DNA of 64,000 bases, taken from contig CAJVGD010000002.1 of the NCBI GenBank assembly GCA_910890315.1, forward strand, positions 1,612,001-1,676,000. The letters run 5' to 3'. The position numbers were made by a program, and so were the translations under genes. The DNA comes from Serendipita indica DSM 11827 (lineage: Eukaryota; Basidiomycota; Agaricomycetes; Sebacinales; Serendipitaceae). The notes beneath the pieces are model-generated. The model did no database searches and had not been told where the DNA came from. It saw nothing but the letters and a program-made list of their open reading frames with translations. Shown piece after piece: positions 21,451-35,125 of the stretch; within the stretch, counting starts at the first letter, position 1; each line of letters begins with the position of its first letter.

Positions 21451-23161
21451 CTAGTTGACGACGTCGTAGAGGAGGCAGTTAGGGAAAGACTTTTGATCTC
21501 CTGCTCAATATACCAGTACGGCGTAAGATAGGTGATATCGGTTCCGTCGGTGCTTCCAGCGCCACCCGTAATCATGCCAACGATACGACGATTCCTGTCG
21601 AGGACTATAGAACCGGAATCGCCCAGAGCAGAAAATGGACTTGTAGTGCTATAAGGAAGCACATCAATCTCCATCGCCGTCTCCGTGATGCCGTGGTCCT
21701 TGTAAACACGAATGAAGGATTCCATGCCCATAACGTGGCCAATAGTGGTACCCGTCGTAAGACCATTCTGACAACCAGAAGGCACTGTTCTCCATTTGAG
21801 TCGAAATGTTAAGGGTTGTGGACTTCATGGGCCGGGAGGACCCCAAACGCTTGCAGAAGACCATTATCCGGGTACTCGTAGTTTGCTTGATCCTCGGGTT
21901 GTGGGAACATGATATCCCCGTAATCGGACTCGGAGATGTTACCACGTACCAGGATCAAACTGGTCAGCCAAAACTGCAGGGCGATAGAGACATACCGACA
22001 TACACCTGATTACCCTTAAACTTGGTCCAGTCAAGCTTTGACTCGTAGTTCAATCAGTGCCCAATCACGGGTGAATCTGGGGGACGGCTCATTGACCGAG
22101 ATTGGATCATCCTGGGCGACCTCGCGAATGATACGCCGATCTGGAATGGGCGTCACGTTGACTGCAATTGGGTCAACGTGGACGACCTCGCCAATGATAC
22201 GCTCGTCTGGGATGGTCCACCGCTGGACGGTCTCGGTGTAGAACTTGCTGATTCCATCAATTCTATCTCGAGACTCTCCACTAGGCTGCAAGTTCGTTTC
22301 TTTTTAGTGTCGTCGCCTTTGGCTCGCCTTCTTTGGGATCGCCTATCTTACGCAGCACGATTTCCCACTGCTTGATAGAACGCTCAAGTTTGTCAACGGT
22401 ATCCATCATATCCTTGAGCGCGGCGGTGTAGGCGAAACTACCGAGGGCGACGATGCGCTCCCGGGGTGGCTCTTGGTTTTGCGAGCCAGACCTCTGGAGG
22501 GATACACGGGAGGAGGTCGAGCCACATGCGCGCAGGTAAGAAGAAAGACGCGGTTTCTCTCTCTGCTTTCACGCAAATAAAGAGCACCTGTGCCTTCGAA
22601 GTGCGGTGTCTTCAACGGCGCGATGGCAAGTTCTAGGATGGGGTGAAAGGCTTGCAAAACTCCGGTATGAGGTCACTGGAGGGTCAAATGAGAGCATTTT
22701 GGTCCACGGATTGAGCCTGAACGGGTGACAACGGACTCGCGGAATCCTATCTCAAAACCGCTGAAGCCAGCTTGAGTTATGAAGGAGATAGCCTCTGCTG
22801 ACGCATTGGAAAGCTTGTATTCGAGCGAGACGGGCTCCACGCCAATCCAAATCAGGAGGGATGAACTTTCCTTGACCTGCCTCCGCAGAGGCGACAGCGT
22901 CGATCTACGTCCAACGGACTTTGTATTGATCGAGCAATGCAAAAATGCGCTGACCGAGCTCACGCCAGCTAGGTTGCATGGGATGACCATGAACACCACG
23001 GGCTTCCCTAATGATTCTCTGGGCCTCTGGGCCAACGCGTACAGGCCAGGCATCTCCATTCTTGTAGACGCACAGAGCGTTGCTGAGAGTTCCATAACAA
23101 TCATACGCTGCATTTACATAGAAGGCTGAGAGACGTTCCGAGTCAGAAACAGCGGTTTCCA
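21451..23161 (-). pseudogene. Decayed trypsin-fold serine-protease-like gene
   Basis: Pieces in all three frames line up in one order: VRVGPEAQRIIREARGVHGHP, then after an in-frame TAG (about 22898) IDAVASAEAGQG, then after a shift WIGVEPVSLEYKLSNASAEA and GFEIGFRESVVTRS, then APLKTPHFEGTGALYL and VFLLTCAHVARPPP (the His motif), then ERIVALGSFAYTAALKDMM, WALIEL, WTKFKGNQVYVG, SESDYGDIMFPQPEDQ, and FSALGDSGSIVLD with the GDSG motif. At least six frame changes and two in-frame stops separate them, so no intact protein is possible. The motifs are still very readable, so decay looks recent. The likely start ATG is at 23161. Confidence 0.78.
22092..22223. repeat. 66-bp imperfect tandem duplication inside the pseudogene
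   Basis: Two copies (22092-22157 and 22158-22223) share GACGACCTCG/GGCGACCTCG, AATGATACGC and TCTGG-ATGG at the same offsets. In the leftward translation the repeat gives DERIIGEVVHVDPIAVN and DRRIIREVAQDDPISVN, 22 codons each. Confidence 0.75.
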
Positions 23162-23744
23162 TCGTTCCTGTCGAATTTGGCCAACTCCTGCTTGTTGGAG
23201 GAGAGTAAGTTGAAGGGGATGAAAGTGGGGGTAAGGATAAAGGTTCGAGCTCGAGGACCTTATGAAGGGCCCGTCCGACGACATCGGTGATTTCCGAAGG
23301 GCAACGAGGGTGGCTTGTAGTGAATTCTCTGGTCCTTGTGGTAAAGGGAAGATGACGCCGATGGTATACGGGAAAAAGGGCAAGGACGACACAGTTAGCT
23401 ATACAAAGGGTAGTAGAACTACCGAGAACGAACCTGAGATGACATTTAAGTAAAGAAAGACACTCTGATAGACAGTTGCAGAGGGGCAGAGGGGAATAGA
23501 CGCAGTGGCGGAGACAAAGAATGGAGACAAAGAGCGGAGACAAAGAGGCCAAGATAAAAGTCGACAACTGAGAAAAAGTTATGGTTAGATCATAAATAAA
23601 TGTGTAATATCTAGGCCTTGCCACCGATTAGCAAAGCAGTTGGCAACCTTTGAGTGGCTCTGAGACATTTCAAGCTTGAATTCTGACCATCCACGGCGGG
23701 CCGTCTAGACGTCTTGAGCGACGCCCAAATAAATTCTTGATAAT
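23162..23744. promoter_or_regulatory. Divergent intergenic region, 583 bp
   Basis: Between the pseudogene start and the next rightward gene. Purine-rich repeats of GGAGACAAAGA type occur at about 23510-23545. No further gene seen. Confidence 0.4.
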
Positions 23745-24749
23745 ATGAAGCGGATTCTCGAGCCATCTCCCGTCATTTTGCCAGCCGCTCCAGAGGCGCC
23801 AACCGTCTCAACACGTCCACGACGCACCCTCAAGAGGACTGCTTCGGCTGCGTCGCTGCCAACTCCACCACGTACAACACACAAGAAGCGTCGGAAGAGG
23901 AATGTAGACAGTGACGAGGAAGAGGAAAAGGGCATGCCGTCAGAGGACGAACTCGAAAGCAGCGAGGATGAGAAACCACCAAAGCCCGCCCCTCGTGCGC
24001 TCTACAAGCCCAAGAGTGTCTCCAAAAAGGCTACAAGGGACAAGAAATTGACAGAGGAAGAAGCAGAGAGTCAGTTCTGGCTGGGTACGCCAGAAGGCAC
24101 GGCGTCACCAGAGCCAAAGGCGTCGAAAGCAGACAAAAAGGTCAAAAAGGCTCCTCGACAATCGGAAATACGCCAGTGTCACCTCCTCCGTCTCGAACCA
24201 ATCAAGTAGGACCCAAGTTCCAGACGCCGCCCCGCAAGAGGCGACCAGTCAGCTCCTCGTCATCTGGTGGTGGTCAGCCGCTCGCTTTGCCTGATGGAGA
24301 TGAAGATGGACCCATTCAAGACTCTCCTCACAACATCTTCCTGACGGGATCCAAAGCGGCACACCCAATAGTCCCCCTCGCAGAGGAAGGAAGCGACATC
24401 GAACAGGAGCCAACCGTCACATATGTATTGTGAGTGCAACAATTTGAATATGTGATACTATGTGCTAACCCAGAAAAGTCGTGGCAAACGGATAGAATTT
24501 CCGAATCCTCTATACAACCTTCCTCCCGAAGCTCATGAACGGTCCAAGCTGCCCGTGTGCGATCCAAACTTTAGCCCGTCTCCAACTATCAGACCAAAGA
24601 GGCTATTCGCAACGGAGATTGCAGCCGCCACCACGGGAAAGAGGCGACGAAGTCCTAGCCTCCCCTCTCCGTCCCCATCTCCTACCAGACCAAAACGAAA
24701 GGCTACCACGATCAAGAAGCAGCGTGCGGTCACTTCAACAGTATCATAA
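23745..24749 (+). CDS. Basic, disordered, probably nuclear protein, unknown
   Basis: The first exon encodes Lys/Arg/Ser/Glu-rich sequence with KKRRKRN and an acidic DSDEEEEKG run. The reading frame then meets a stop at about 24208. Splicing 24085-24176 (GTACGC...GCCAG, 92 nt) restores an open frame (PKFQTPPRKRRPVSSSS). A second intron after 24429, ending AAAAG, gives VTYVFRGKRIEFPNPLYN. The last exon is again basic and Pro/Ser-rich and ends with TAA at 24747-24749. The FRGKR-type motif and basic composition suggest a nuclear protein. The skipped 92 nt also read as protein-like sequence, so a one- or two-base assembly error is the alternative to the first intron. Confidence 0.6.
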
Positions 24750-25072
24750 TGGCGCAGTATACCTCCAGTTCTTCACGACTATTACCATATTCCTCGTTCT
24801 ATACATCGTACCATATTCGGGATGCGATTCTCGGCTTATCACACATGCTCTGTCTCTCATTATATACAGATACGCTCATGTCGCGAGCGTCTCCCATAAC
24901 CATCATTCATAAACCATCTTCATCTCCGTTACGACCTTTTGAACCGCCTCGACGCTCTAGCTCCTTTGTTCATGCGAGCGTATCTTTCTTAGAATACTCT
25001 GTGAATGAAAGGAAATCTAAACAATGGCTCTTCGGACGCGATGTGGTTACCCAGCCTCAAGCCATCTTGACC
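24750..25072. other. Intergenic region before CSN3
   Basis: 323 bp holding the 3' UTR of the nuclear protein and the CSN3 promoter. The CSN3 frame is open upstream, but its composition (Ser/Tyr-rich with several ATGs) differs from the protein. No other feature seen. Confidence 0.45.
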
Positions 25073-26567
25073 ATGAACTTGTCGACGCTTGAGGATGTCG
25101 TGACGGCCGCGACGACGGTCAATGATCCAGTAGCACTTGCGTCTGCTCTTAAAGCATTCCTCAAGCGCGACATTGCCGAGCACTTGTTGGCGTCTTCGCT
25201 GCCCAACGATGTCGATCCGCTCACCGTACTCAATCCGACTGCAAACACGCTCGGATACCTTTACATTTTGTGAGTATTCCTTGATCGCGACGCGTAGGCG
25301 TCGAGGTCAGGACGGCGCTTGATCGTGGCTTTGCCACTCGGTCGCGTCTGTTGCGAACGGTTGGCTAAGACTCGTGTAGGACCGCGCGATTAGATCACGC
25401 TGGTGCAGGATTGGCGTTGCTACCTCAGATTGTCGCATTTTGCGAGGGCTGCACCCCAGGTCCACTCGCTTTTGTACCAGAACGCGTAAACATCTTTGCG
25501 AGCAAACTTATCAAGCAGCAGAACGTGGGTGACCTTTATTTGATTGGTGATGAGGTGTTTATTCTCTCCAACAGATTGTAGAGGTGCTCCCCGCGCTGGC
25601 CACATTCGTCCAGCGATACCCGTGGAATCGCGACATCTTCACCGCTACTCACACTGTGCTCCTGCATGCCTGTGTGATGACTCGCAACTACCATGTCGCT
25701 TTACCTGTTCTTGCCCATCCCGTGTCCCAGGTCGACAAAGGCATCTACCCATTCAATTACATCGACAACCTACTGTACCATTATTACGCTGGCTTCATCT
25801 TTATCAGCTTGAGAAGATGGGCAGAGGCAGAAGAGTATCTGGAAATGGTCGTTGCTGCACCTATCACCACGACACCTTCAGCTATACAAGTAGAGGCGAT
25901 GAAAAACTGGCACTTGTTCACCTCATTCGTCATGGGACACTCAAGCCGATGCCACGTTATGTACCACAGCTCTTTACCAAGATGATCCGACAGTCGCCTT
26001 ATGGCCAATTAATCAAGGCGTATCCGGCGGGGAATCTTGTCCAAATTATCGAAAAGGAGACCAAAGCATTCTTGCAAGATTATAATCTTGGCCTTGTCAG
26101 GGAGGTTTTGGAGAACGCCCCAAGGTGGAAGTTGAGGACGTTGACAAAGACATATTTGACACTATCCCTTGCCGAAATCGGAAAAGAGATTGGTATGGAG
26201 GACGCCTCGGCGCTGCGGAGACTGGTCGAGGATATGGTAAGTCACAAAAACAATACGCTATTTTGGCTCAATTCGGCGATTGCAGATCAAAGTCGGTGAA
26301 ATCACTGCAACGTTGGATAAAGATACCCTCACGTTTATCGACGAAAAGCCCATCTTCAGTCCTGCAGATGTCGAAAAGGCTCTTGCAGAGGCACAAATGC
26401 AATGCAAGCGCCTAGCGGCTCTGGATCAACAAATTGGACGAAGCAAAGAATTCCTTCAAAAGGCGCTCAAAGATCGCGATACAGGTGGAGGAATGGCATG
26501 GGCCGGGCACGGGGCGGACGAGTCGGACCTGATGTGGGCAGAAGAGCTTGGGGGCGACTTTGTGTGA
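25073..26567 (+). CDS. CSN3: COP9 signalosome subunit 3 (PCI domain); one apparent frameshift
   Basis: CSN3 is a scaffold subunit of the COP9 signalosome, which removes NEDD8 from cullins. Exons: 25073-25269, 25380-25524, 25575-26236 and 26286-26567. The N-terminal part reads VDPLTVLNPTANTLGYLYIL; the PCI domain shows LRTLTKTYLTLSLAEIGKEI and the following winged helix EITATLDKDTLTFIDEKP. Inside exon 3 the frame changes at a run of five A (about 25901-25905): VEAMK is in one frame and LALVHLIRHGTLKPMPRYV in the next. One extra A would restore VEAMKKLALVHL. No intron explains the shift, so it is a sequencing error or a recent mutation. Its client complexes include cullin ligases, of which APC2 downstream is a distant relative. 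Confidence 0.78.
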
Positions 26568-26787
26568 TTATAGCCGTCTCGTCTTTCTAATCCATACTTC
26601 TTTTCGCGTGCAAACCAGTCTCTTTTGAGCGCTCTGGGTGGCCCCCGGGCCGTCCGAAGCGGCCTTTGGCTCCCGCGGTGCCTACGTCGGTCGGGGCGTA
26701 ATGACTGCATCTCGAAACTTGACACCCTACATCGACCCACCAAGTCGCGAAAGGAACGTTTTTGAAATTTCAGTGATCTAAATAACA

Positions 26788-28721
<1,934 letters not shown>

Positions 28722-28850
28722 GTTGATAGTTGACGTCGAGATGTCTTGTACAAATTTCCGTAGAAAGTCGAAACCTTGTTTGTGGCACTTCAACCAAACA
28801 TTAGCAGTTGCGTTCTTGTGGACCATATCCTCCTCTAAAAACAAATTAAA

Positions 28851-30008
28851 ATGGCTGAGCAACTACGATTCTCGGGCACACTTACCGGTCACAAGGGATG
28901 GGTCACCGCGATCGCGTCGTCGTCTGAAAACCCTGATACGCTGCTGACAGCGTCGAGAGGTCAGCGGGGGCAGCAATAGATCTTATCAAGCTGACTGATT
29001 CATTATAACTCTAGATAAGACCATTATTGTCTGGAATCTTGCGCGCGACGACCAGAGCTATGGTTCGCCAAAACGCATTCTCCACGGCCATAACCACTTT
29101 GTCTCTGACATTGCCATCTCTTCGGATGGAATGTACGCACTCTCTGCATCTTGGGATCACACCCTTCGTCTCTGGGACTTGAACACTGGAAACACGACCC
29201 GAAGATTTATTGGACACACCTCCGACGTCCTCTCCGTTTCGTTTTCTGCGGACAACCGACAGATTGTCAGTGGAAGTAGGGATAGGACCATCAAGCTATG
29301 GAACACGCTCGGCGAGTGCAAATACGACATCAAGGAGGAGGGCCACACCGAGTGGTACGTTTAATTCCATGTAATATAATCTTTTCTTATTCATCCTTTA
29401 CAGGGTCTCGTGTGTACGCTTCAGCCCCAACGCAATGAATCCGGTCATCGTGTCCGCTGGATGGGACAAGGTCGTCAAGGTATGTTTAAAAACATGCGTC
29501 AAAGAGATCACAGCTGATCAATAAAACAGGTCTGGGAGCTCTCCAAGTGCAAGCTGAGGACAAACCACTACGGCCACACTGGCTACATCAACACCGTTGC
29601 TGTTTCCCCTGACGGCTCGCTTGCTGCCTCTGGTGGAAAAGACGGTATCACCATGCTCTGGGACTTGAACGACGGCAAGCATCTCTACTCGTTGGAGGCT
29701 GGCAACACCGTCCACGCCCTCGTCTTCTCGCCCAACCGCTACTGGCTTTGCGCTGCAACCGCGACGTGTGTCAAGATTTTCGACTTGGAATCTAAGTATG
29801 TTTAGCAGTTATCCAATCTCACGAGATACTGATCGATCATAGGTCGATCGTTGACGAGTTGAAGGTTGGAGCTGAGCAAATCGATAGCGACGCTGCTCCC
29901 GAAAAGTCCAAGGCAGAGGCTGTTTCTTTGGCCTGGTCGGCAGATGGACAGGTCCTCTTTGTTGGCTACACCGACAACCTTGTTCGTGTCTGGACCGTCA
30001 GCTCGTAG
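28851..30008 (+). CDS. CPC2: RACK1/Cpc2, 40S-ribosome-associated WD40 protein
   Basis: Seven WD40 repeats fill the whole protein: [98 protein letters not shown], and the final [12 protein letters not shown]. Five exons: 28851-28959, 29015-29354, 29404-29479, 29530-29795 and 29843-30008. RACK1 sits on the head of the small ribosomal subunit and links translation to signalling. The introns are 47-55 nt, too short for the box C/D snoRNA that yeast and animal orthologues carry in introns. Length (about 315 residues) is that of the family. Confidence 0.96.
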
Positions 30009-30145
30009 ATCCGCTTTTCTTGACGAATGTTGGGTAAATACGAATACAAATCTATTACCTCCTTCGATTAGAACATGTTAACTGAAAGTGTTATTTTGGC
30101 AATCTGTGGAAGTACATCTTAGATCCATCCACTGCCTAGAGTGGC

Positions 30146-33087
30146 ATGGCCACTGAAGCCGAGCTGAGAGCAATCTGGGAGGAAAAGCTGCAGCGAATAT
30201 CTGGAGGGAAGAAGGATGTAGACCGCGAAAAGAAATTGGCAAATTTTAGCCAGGTCAGGCCCATCCAAACTGCAGCCCTCACAGCGTTGGTGACCCGTTG
30301 CAGATATGGGACGCAGTTCTCCCTCGCATTCAGCCAAAGAGCGTTCCAATAGAGAAAGAAGGGAGTCAGGGTGTGTGTTCATGTCGACTACGAGGCAGAA
30401 ACTGAGCGTGGATAGAGGCTGCAATCTTTGCAAAGCTGGCAGATCCGAGCGTTGGGAGAACTGCATATACGATTGCAATAGGTTCGGCTTAAAGCTTGTT
30501 ATACCGGTGTACTGATTATTCCGAGATACGATGCGCCAGAAACAAGATCTCCTCCGCCATGACCTTGAGAAAGCGATAGACACCTGCGAAGTATGTCCGA
30601 ATCAAACTTGGAGAGATTCTTGACTTTGACGAATCCAGGAAACCGGAGACGCCGCGGCATTCGCAGAAATTTTTGATACCTTGGCCAGATGGCGAACGAC
30701 TTGGTACGAGCCTTTCAAGTAAGTTGGATTTTAATGCGAGGGAACCTTGCTGAAGCACATAAGAAACAATCAAAAGATTATATCTTCGCAAGAGTTCACC
30801 ACCAGCTTTAATCTCATCCTCCTTCACGCCCTACCTCCAACATTTCCTGGAGCACTGACCGAATTTCTTGAGGCAACACTCGTCAGCCCAGATACAGCTT
30901 TTGATCACACATTCTCACTCCTCACATCCTTGGGTCTAACGCGGAATTTCGAGACACTCATCTGTCGTGTAGCCTATCGTGCGATAGAGAGGAGGGTGGA
31001 AGAAGTCTGCCCAGGAGAGTGGGAGTCTCCGTGTCTCAGGGATATCCTAGATTGGGTGAAGAACACGCTAGTCCCCTGGTCAACGCGCATCTTTTCGTTT
31101 GGTGAGCAGTTCACGACGAGAATGATCTCGGGACTTACGGACCTCTAGACAATGATCCCAGTCATTTAGCAGGTCACAGTGGAGACAAGAACATCGGTCT
31201 CAAATTCGAATTTCACGTTTACAAGACCGTGTTCGACTTGAGGTATAGCTTTCGGTTAAGGCATGATTTCCTCTAACCATGGGAAGAGTTTCGGAGCTGT
31301 TTGATATCATCAGTGATGTGGAAGGAGAGGCTCAGGTTTTGAAAGATCTCAAAGTACGCAACCCGTGATCGTTCTCCATGTCTGACATGATGTAGGAATG
31401 TATGGGACGAGTTTCTGGCCGAACGGAAATTGTTCGCAGTATCCGACAACAGTCAGTCACCAAAATACTCGGAAATAAGGCTCACGCGTAATAGGATTGC
31501 AAAGCGATTACTCCACCCCGGAGCTGATACGAAGGATATTATTGATTTCTATATCTCTATGATTCGTTGCCTCCGGGTCATTGATCGTCAAGGTGTACTT
31601 CTATTTCGAGTGGCGGACCCTATTCGAGCGTATCTGCGGTTCGTGGTGCAATCTGCTCCAATTCATACCTACTAACACCTCTATAGGGATAGACCTGACA
31701 CTATCAGCTACATTGTCAGCCAACTTGTCGACGAGAAGAGTGAGCTAGCCCAAGAAGCGCAAGCTCCAATCGTTTCCGAGATGGAGCATGAGGACTACTC
31801 TGATCCAAAGTGGATGCCAGAGCCACCTGATGCTGGTCCAAGTATGTTTATATTCAATGTTTGGTGTTCCACTCAAACGTACAGAATTCCGAACTATGCG
31901 TCCCAGCGACCTCATCAGTACTCTGGTCAGCATTTACGACTCTCACGAACTGTTTATCAAAGAGTTGCAAACTCTCTTTTCTACTCTTTTTCTGCAATCT
32001 CGAGAGGATTCCTTCGATGCCGAGGTGGGAATGATATTAACAAAAGGCTGCCCTGTCTTACCTGACTCGTAGAAACGGCAACTGGAAATTCTCAAGCTTC
32101 GCTTCGGCGACACTGCTTTGCAATCAATCGATGTGATGCTAGCGGATATGCAATCCGCCGTCAGGGTCCACAAACAGATACAGGAAACGGAAGAGGTATT
32201 TGGCATACCATAAGTCATTCACCTCTCATGCCCCGTCAGTCCGTACTAAAGCCTGCAATCATCTCTCGCTGGTTCTGGCCAGAGGCTCCCGAACCAGATA
32301 CCTTCAAGATGCCTGGACAGTTTGCAATGTAAGGGGAACTCTCGTAGATTACTGATCTAATGAGCCCGGTATAGACTACAAGAGGAGTATAACAAGCGGT
32401 ATCAAAAAGTCAAGCCAGACAAGCGATTACACTGGGTGCAGAGCATGGGCACCTTGAAACTCACCATTGAGCTCTCAGACCGCCAAGTAGAAGTCAATGC
32501 AACACCTCTGGAGGCCGCGGTCATCGAACTCTTTTCCTCGAAGTGTACGTTCGCTCCTCTGGTGATTCGAAATCTGAATACCCTCAGCGAGCTGGCTGCA
32601 GGAAGAGCTGAGCAAGCAACTCGGTGTCAAGGAGAAGGATGTGCTCGGTGCACTAATCTCTTGGAACGAAGAGGGCGTTCTCGAGTTCAACAGCTACACC
32701 AAACGATGGATTCTAGTTGAAGAGGGCGATGCTTCGCGAGTTCAACCAGGTACCTTGTCACGACTTATCGATGTCATCATCTGATCCTTCTAGCTCCAGC
32801 CCCCACAATCGAACGATTCCCAGAGCTTCAGCCGAGCGCCATGAGCTCGCGTGAACAGCAACATTGGCAGGTACGTGCATTCATACATTAGTTGACCTGT
32901 TTTGACAGCCTTGTAGCATATCAAGGGAGCACTTTCCAATTTTGGGACGTGTTCTACCGAACGTATTCACAAACTCATGAGGTACACTGCGGATCCTATC
33001 ACCCTTGATCAGCTCAACGCCCTAATGGGACGACTACAAGCCGATGGCCTCGTTGAGGGGATGGATAGTGTCTGGAGACTTATATAG
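30146..33087 (+). CDS. APC2: Anaphase-promoting complex subunit 2 (cullin-like)
   Basis: APC2 is the cullin scaffold of the APC/C ubiquitin ligase controlling mitotic exit. About a dozen exons. N-terminal cullin repeats contain ISSQEFTTSFNLILLHALPP. Conserved blocks follow: RIAKRLLHPGADTKDIIDFY, RVIDRQGVLLFRVADPIRAY and RPDTISYIVSQLVDE. The cullin homology core reads VLKPAIISRWFWPEAPEP and FAMLQEEYNKRYQKVKPDKR. The C-terminal winged helix reads LMGRLQADGLVEGMDSVWRL, ending in TAG at 33085-33087. The start ATG at 30146 follows RACK1 by 137 bp. It converges on the secreted FAD oxidase, 88 bp between stops. Confidence 0.88.
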
Positions 33088-33175
33088 AGGGATGTCAATC
33101 GCAAATCCGACTTCAATTTCCACCCGAGGCTACTCCCTCGGCCCGAAATCAGGTATACAAGCGGAGCCGTCCGCT

Positions 33176-35125
33176 CTACATGCCGAACGTTTCTCCTACG
33201 ACACTCTTAAAGATGCGTTGAGGATCAAACTGAGCTCTGACGGCTTCGAATCGTTGAAGGTGCTACACAAGGTGTCAGTCTATTTCCCTCTTCATGCGAA
33301 GGGATTGAACCTACTCCTGCATCGACTCGACCGTGCTCTTTGACAAGGTTGAGTACTTCACGACTATTCTTGGTCCAATGTGGTCTACATGGAAACTCAG
33401 AAATGAGTGTTTTTGCGAGATTGTGGTCTGAATACGTAAGCCAGTGGTCGATCTGAGAGTAGCAAAGACGCACAGAAGGGTTCATTGTAGCGAATGCCGT
33501 TTTTTGGACGATAGGATGGATGGTCATACATCATCACCTACACACGAATGTGAGCGGCTGTCAGGTTTCCGAGCGAGCCACTTACTCCTTTGCTCCAATC
33601 CGCCTCGTCTGTCAATGTGACTTGGCTGAGCAAGTCGGGGAAAGCTTTGCCGAACTTGAGATTAATCCCAGAGCGGTATGTACTCGTCATAGGAAATCCT
33701 TGAGCCTCAGACTCGTCGAAAAGTTGGCGGATACGCTGGAGAACCTTGTTGGCGATAGTGACTGGGAATGCCAATTCGAGCGTATAACCGTGCAGGTTCA
33801 TTTCCCATTCTGAGACGAGCCACGAAGTATTAGCAAGTGGCCTATTGACTAGAAACGACATACCGGGCTTTTGGTCTGGATAGAGACCACCGATGAGGAC
33901 AGGATATGCAAACCCAGTCGTTGGCCATGTCAGAATAGGTAGTTGCGTCGTATTGTCTGGAAAGAGGTATTAAGAGTCGTTTCATGAAAGGGTGGTTGAA
34001 ATACCTCTGAAATTAGGGAGCGACCAAACTGCGAAGAATGTCTTCTCAGCTAGCGAGTTCAACCATGCTTGGGACGTGCCACCCTCCAAAAGGAGTCTGT
34101 GAAATTATCAAAGATGTGACAAATGGCGCGTCGGAGACCTACGTGGCAGTACCTGCGGATATGGCTTAGTTGACGATCCCGTAGGCTTAATAAATGAATA
34201 CGCACTCGCTTCAAAGGAGCTGACGCTGAAGGTGTTCTGCAGAGACCTTCCAGGGTCATTGATAGAGATCTCGTCATAGTAGCGGTAATGAAACTTCTTC
34301 AACCCAGGCCACCACCAGAGGTTCGCCGTCGCGTACTTGGAGATCATCCCGTAAATGTCTCCGTTCATCACATCTTGTTCATCAAGACTTATAAATGGCG
34401 TCAGAATGGCAGTAAACCGAAAAGTGCGCTCACATCTTCTGATCGGCATACACCTTGAAATCTGGTCGGACTTTGAATTTGATCTTCACGATGGCACCGA
34501 GGAGACCAAGTGAGGTGGTAGCCGCAAGCCAAGTGTCGCTCGTCATGTCCTTGGTAAGATGTACGAGTTCGCCTTTACCATTGACAATGTCTAAGGCCTC
34601 CGCAGCTGCGGCAACCATGCTGTCTTCTCTCAATGACGAACGATGGGCACCCATAGCAATTGCACCCGCAATGGTGATATTCCAGTTGACGAGCGTATAC
34701 CCGATAGATGCATTGCGGGCGTGCAGCCAATCCGCTAGCTGCAAGAATGTGACGCCGCCTTCAATGTCAACCGTCCCTGCGTTCATATCGAGATTGGATA
34801 TGCGGTTGAGATATTCGGTTTTGAACACAATTGTCCTTGGGTCGTCGGAGCAGCTGGTGTTATACCATGAGTGGCCGCCACCAAGAGCACGGACGGGGGT
34901 ATTGGTTGCGGATGCATTCTTGACGATGCTCACTACCTCTTCGATTGATTGTGGGTATAGAATCTGTGCGACATTGGCGCATGTGGGAAACCCCGGGCCA
35001 TCGAAAGTGTTGACCACCTCTGTGAAGAGTGTTCAAGATGAGCATTATTGTACATAATGAAACTTACCAGCCCGAGAGTGAGCGAGAAAGATGCCGAATA
35101 GTGCGAGATAAGGAGTGTAGATCAT
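33176..35125 (-). CDS. Secreted FAD oxidase, D-arabinono-1,4-lactone oxidase family
   Basis: The start exon encodes a signal peptide (YLALFGIFLAHSRA) and is joined by a 48-nt intron to VVNTFDGPGFPTC. The FAD-binding domain shows VRALGGGHSWYNTSC, with the His expected to contact or bind flavin, and TIAGAIAMGAHRSS. The C-terminal ALO domain contains FPMTSTYRSGINLKFGKAF, DEADWSKG and CRPHWTKNSREVL. A last intron (33229-33280 region) gives AVRAQFDPQRIFKS and the stop at 33176. Classical members oxidise aldonolactones inside mitochondria; this one has a secretion signal and several N-glycosylation sequons (NAS, NTS, NIT), so it probably acts outside the cell on sugars or lactones. It borders the six-cysteine secreted array. 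Confidence 0.82.

Noticed and set aside
28960-29842. A snoRNA inside a RACK1 intron, as in yeast and animals
   Set aside because: All four introns are 47-55 nt, too short, and no C or D box pair was seen.
34455-35057. 200-codon plus-strand frame opposite the lactone-oxidase-type gene
   Set aside because: Shadow of the FAD-binding domain on the minus strand.
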